A DNA stretch of 64,000 nt, taken from NCBI GenBank assembly GCA_965178585.1, contig OZ238267.1:2108001-2172000 (forward strand), in the 5' to 3' direction. This DNA comes from Marifrigoribacter sp965178585. GTDB lineage: Bacteria > Bacteroidota > Bacteroidia > Flavobacteriales > Flavobacteriaceae. Shown here in pieces: positions 61,649 through 64,000 of the stretch. The notes under the pieces were generated by a model. That model made no database searches. It saw nothing but the letters and a program-made list of their open reading frames with translations, and had not been told where the DNA came from. Position numbers and translations under genes: made by a program. Each line of letters opens with the position of its first letter. Positions within the stretch are counted from its first letter, which is position 1.

Positions 61649-64000
61649 ATGAAAAAATATTCTGCTAATTACTCTTACACCAACCATAATTTTGTCATTC
61701 AGAATCTAACCAATTCGAGAAAAGAATCAGAATTTTTATCGGCAATTCTAATAGTCAAAAACTTAATTCAAAGAGGAAAACCTACTTTGATGAGCCAATA
61801 TTTACAAAGTATTTATGGTTCAGTTCACAAAGAAACAGAGCTCTTTAAAAAACCCTTTGTATTAATAAATCAGTCTAACCTAGAATGGAATAACACTATA
61901 AAAGGAGATGAAGAAAACAACTATTTTCCTGCACGAACATTTTTAGAAGAGAGAATTAGTGAAGATTTATCAGAGTATGACTTTATCAAACAACTAATTA
62001 TTCCAGAAATTGAGATTAATCAAATCACTCAACGAAATGATGAAAATTTCAGACATCAATGTGTTGACTTTTTTTTGCCACAAGCTAATTTGGTAATTGA
62101 GATAGATGGTCAACAGCACAAAGAGGAAATTGGAAGGGTTATTGATTCCATTAGGGACAATCACTTAACTTTATCAAGAGTTTTAACAGTTAGGATTGAC
62201 ACTAAAGATTTTGAGGAACGGAATGAAATCTATTTTGAAAAAATTGAACAAATAAAGAAACAACTTGACAAGTATTCCAGATTTTTAAATTTATATAAAG
62301 CGAATTTCAATCTCAGCTTCGCTGAGATTCCAGAAGAAATAAAAAAAACAAAATTATTGCCTACGGCAATAATTCGTTTTCAAGTTTTGATTCTTGAATT
62401 GCTTGAAAATGGCAAATTAAATCTTGAAGATGACAAATGGGTTTTTGAAGTTAAAAACCGAGACGTAAATGGTTATGAGAATCATTCATTAGAAGATGTA
62501 TTTGAATGGCTTCATCATTTACTAAAGTTGCAAAAAATCACATTTAACGAACCGCAATTTGAGATTAAAAATGTTCAAAAATTCAGTAACACAAATTGTA
62601 TAAAAATAGACTTTAGTCTTTTAGAACGTTGGACTGACGAAAATTCACTTAATGAAGATGTTATTTATGTCAGAACCGACTATTTAGACTTATTTTATAA
62701 CCGAAATAAAAATAAATTAGACCGAATCAATTATTTTAAACTTAGCACTTCTACTAAGTTCAATTATAAATTTCTTTTTAATGACGAATCGGATGATTTA
62801 GAAAACCTAGAGTTTTTTCTGAAAAACATATTTGAATATGATAGTTTCAATAACGGTCAAATTTCAATAATTCAAAATATTTTAGAAAATAATACAACCA
62901 TAGGTTTGTTACCAACAGGTGGCGGAAAATCCTTAACGTACCAACTTGCTTGTCTTTTACAACCGTGTATAAGTTTTGTAGTATGTCCAATAAAATCATT
63001 AATGTATGACCAAATAAAAGACCTTGACCAAGCATACATTCAAAATATAGAATCAATAAATAGTGATGTGGTTGGTGATGAAAGGACAGAAATATTGGAT
63101 AATTATAGTAATGGAAAATACTTCTTTGTTTTTATATCACCTGAAAGATTTCAAACTAAAGATTTCAGAGAAAGGCTAATCGCAATAAATTCACAATTAG
63201 ACTTTTCGTATGCTGTAATTGATGAAGTACATTGTTTATCAGAATGGGGTCACGACTTTAGAACTTCATACTTAAACCTTTCAAATACCATAAAAAAATA
63301 CTGTCCTTCAATAAATTTTTTAGGATTAACTGCAACTGCATCAGTTAATGTTCTAAAGGATATTCAATTAGAATTTAATACTGACCAAAAAAATGTAAAA
63401 ACCTTAACTGATTATACTCGACCAGAATTAGAATTTGTTGTTGTAAATGATAACGGAAGCAAATATCAAGAAGTAACTACTATTATTGAAAATCATATTG
63501 AAAAAGATAATTTTCTTGATTCTGATTCTGACAATCCTAAGTGTGGTTTAATATTTACACCTTTTGTAAATGGTGGAAATGGTTGTTTTGACTTATCAAA
63601 TAAACTTACAACTAACTTTAAGGTTCCTGTAAAATTCTATTCAGGCTCAAAACCAAAAAATTATAAAAACGACTTAGACTTTGAAACATACAAAGTAAAA
63701 GTTCAAGACGAATACAAACAAAACAAGTTCACATTACTAACAGCGACAAAAGCTTTTGGTATGGGAATAAATAAAAAGAATATAGGTTTTACTGTGCATT
63801 ATGGTATGCCAGCTTCAATGGAATCACTTTACCAAGAAGCAGGAAGAGCGGGAAGAGATAAAAGTAATGCAAAATGCTATGTTTTGCTAACTGAAGAAAA
63901 TCCAGAAACGGATGTTGAAACTATTTTTAACCCAGAATCAACTTATGAAGAAATCCAATCATTAACAGAAAAAGTAAAATGGGATGGTCAAGATGTATTT
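61649..64000 (+). CDS. Nuclease-RecQ-family helicase fusion (3' end beyond window)
   Basis: 784 codons are open from ATG 61649 to the window edge, with no stop. An N-terminal region (about 130-165) carries HQCVDFFLPQANLVIEIDGQ followed by QH, the DUF559/Vsr-like nuclease pattern with conserved Asp, Glu and His. The helicase part has motif I LLPTGGGKSLTYQL (about 418-431), motif II DEVHCLSEWGHDF, LTATAS, and motif VI EAGRAGRDK, as in RecQ, with DEVH in place of DEAH. It follows the GNAT stop by 23 bp with no boundary element, so both genes share one cassette. A defence role is plausible but unproven. Confidence 0.88.
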   Translation, partial: MKKYSANYSYTNHNFVIQNLTNSRKESEFLSAILIVKNLIQRGKPTLMSQYLQSIYGSVHKETELFKKPFVLINQSNLEWNNTIKGDEENNYFPARTFLEERISEDLSEYDFIKQLIIPEIEINQITQRNDENFRHQCVDFFLPQANLVIEIDGQQHKEEIGRVIDSIRDNHLTLSRVLTVRIDTKDFEERNEIYFEKIEQIKKQLDKYSRFLNLYKANFNLSFAEIPEEIKKTKLLPTAIIRFQVLILELLENGKLNLEDDKWVFEVKNRDVNGYENHSLEDVFEWLHHLLKLQKITFNEPQFEIKNVQKFSNTNCIKIDFSLLERWTDENSLNEDVIYVRTDYLDLFYNRNKNKLDRINYFKLSTSTKFNYKFLFNDESDDLENLEFFLKNIFEYDSFNNGQISIIQNILENNTTIGLLPTGGGKSLTYQLACLLQPCISFVVCPIKSLMYDQIKDLDQAYIQNIESINSDVVGDERTEILDNYSNGKYFFVFISPERFQTKDFRERLIAINSQLDFSYAVIDEVHCLSEWGHDFRTSYLNLSNTIKKYCPSINFLGLTATASVNVLKDIQLEFNTDQKNVKTLTDYTRPELEFVVVNDNGSKYQEVTTIIENHIEKDNFLDSDSDNPKCGLIFTPFVNGGNGCFDLSNKLTTNFKVPVKFYSGSKPKNYKNDLDFETYKVKVQDEYKQNKFTLLTATKAFGMGINKKNIGFTVHYGMPASMESLYQEAGRAGRDKSNAKCYVLLTEENPETDVETIFNPESTYEEIQSLTEKVKWDGQDVF
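62309..62374. repeat. Two perfect mini-hairpins inside the nuclease-helicase gene
   Basis: AATCTCAGC-TTC-GCTGAGATT (62309-62329) and AATTATTGCC-TAC-GGCAATAATT (62352-62374). They lie 22 bp apart in the linker between nuclease and helicase regions and keep the frame open (NLSFAEI and LLPTAII). Confidence 0.8.

Noticed and set aside
51760..64000. Canonical integron (intI plus attC array)
   Set aside because: The architecture is similar, but edges read CAAC/GTTG without RYYYAAC/GTTRRRY, and the recombinase lacks the obvious IntI-specific insertion. I call it integron-like only.

Overview
The window looks like a chromosomal segment of a marine-type member of the Flavobacteriia (Bacteroidota). 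The signs are low GC, few Shine-Dalgarno sites, promoters with the Bacteroidota -7 box TAnnTTTG, type IX secretion (T9SS) C-terminal sorting domains, a GldI-type gliding lipoprotein, the long Bacteroidota form of LepB, and head-GIN and Lacal_2735-type proteins. I made these calls by reading motifs; no database search was run.

Positions 1-51355 are mostly ordinary core genome. The order is: an envelope-stress pair (PspC-type membrane protein and GIN-domain lipoprotein); a complete trpEGDCFBA operon behind a transcription attenuator with a Trp-Trp leader peptide, followed by adenine deaminase; trxB; a bestrophin; a large T9SS-exported propeller protein; a TetR-controlled cluster (ABC1 kinase, FolE, glutathione peroxidase, a Lacal_2735-like small protein, TspO); rhlE; tRNA-Pro; udk, divIC-like and both methylmalonyl-CoA mutase subunits; parAB, dapB and lepB; a minus-strand block with two rhomboids, mutL, a PIF1-like helicase and ribH; recF; ndk; nrnA, gldI and a cyclophilin-FKBP fusion; and an OFA-type MFS transporter.

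Positions 51717-64000 are different. A tyrosine recombinase is followed 28 bp after its stop codon by unrelated, co-oriented accessory genes: a cation-transporter fragment, a sacsin-like ATPase with a DUF3883 domain, a T9SS-sorted protein, a membrane protein, a GNAT protein, and a nuclease-RecQ fusion that runs off the window. The gene units are separated by long imperfect hairpins. Each unit begins with GTTG plus unit-specific bases and ends with the exact reverse complement plus CAAC, the logic seen in integron cassettes. All ten mismatches in the main stems that I could align are A-C on the top strand, so they become G-T wobbles on the bottom strand. This suggests a site that works as a folded bottom strand, as integron attC does, but the recombinase lacks the obvious IntI-specific insertion and the repeats do not match the integron consensus. 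I propose an integron-like cassette platform of Bacteroidota. A second family of structured repeats (GCCAACGC ... CACATTT/AAAGAG) is interspersed with it.

The cassette payload looks partly defensive (ATPase-DUF3883, nuclease-helicase), which would fit an exchangeable stock of accessory genes, but no function is proven here.
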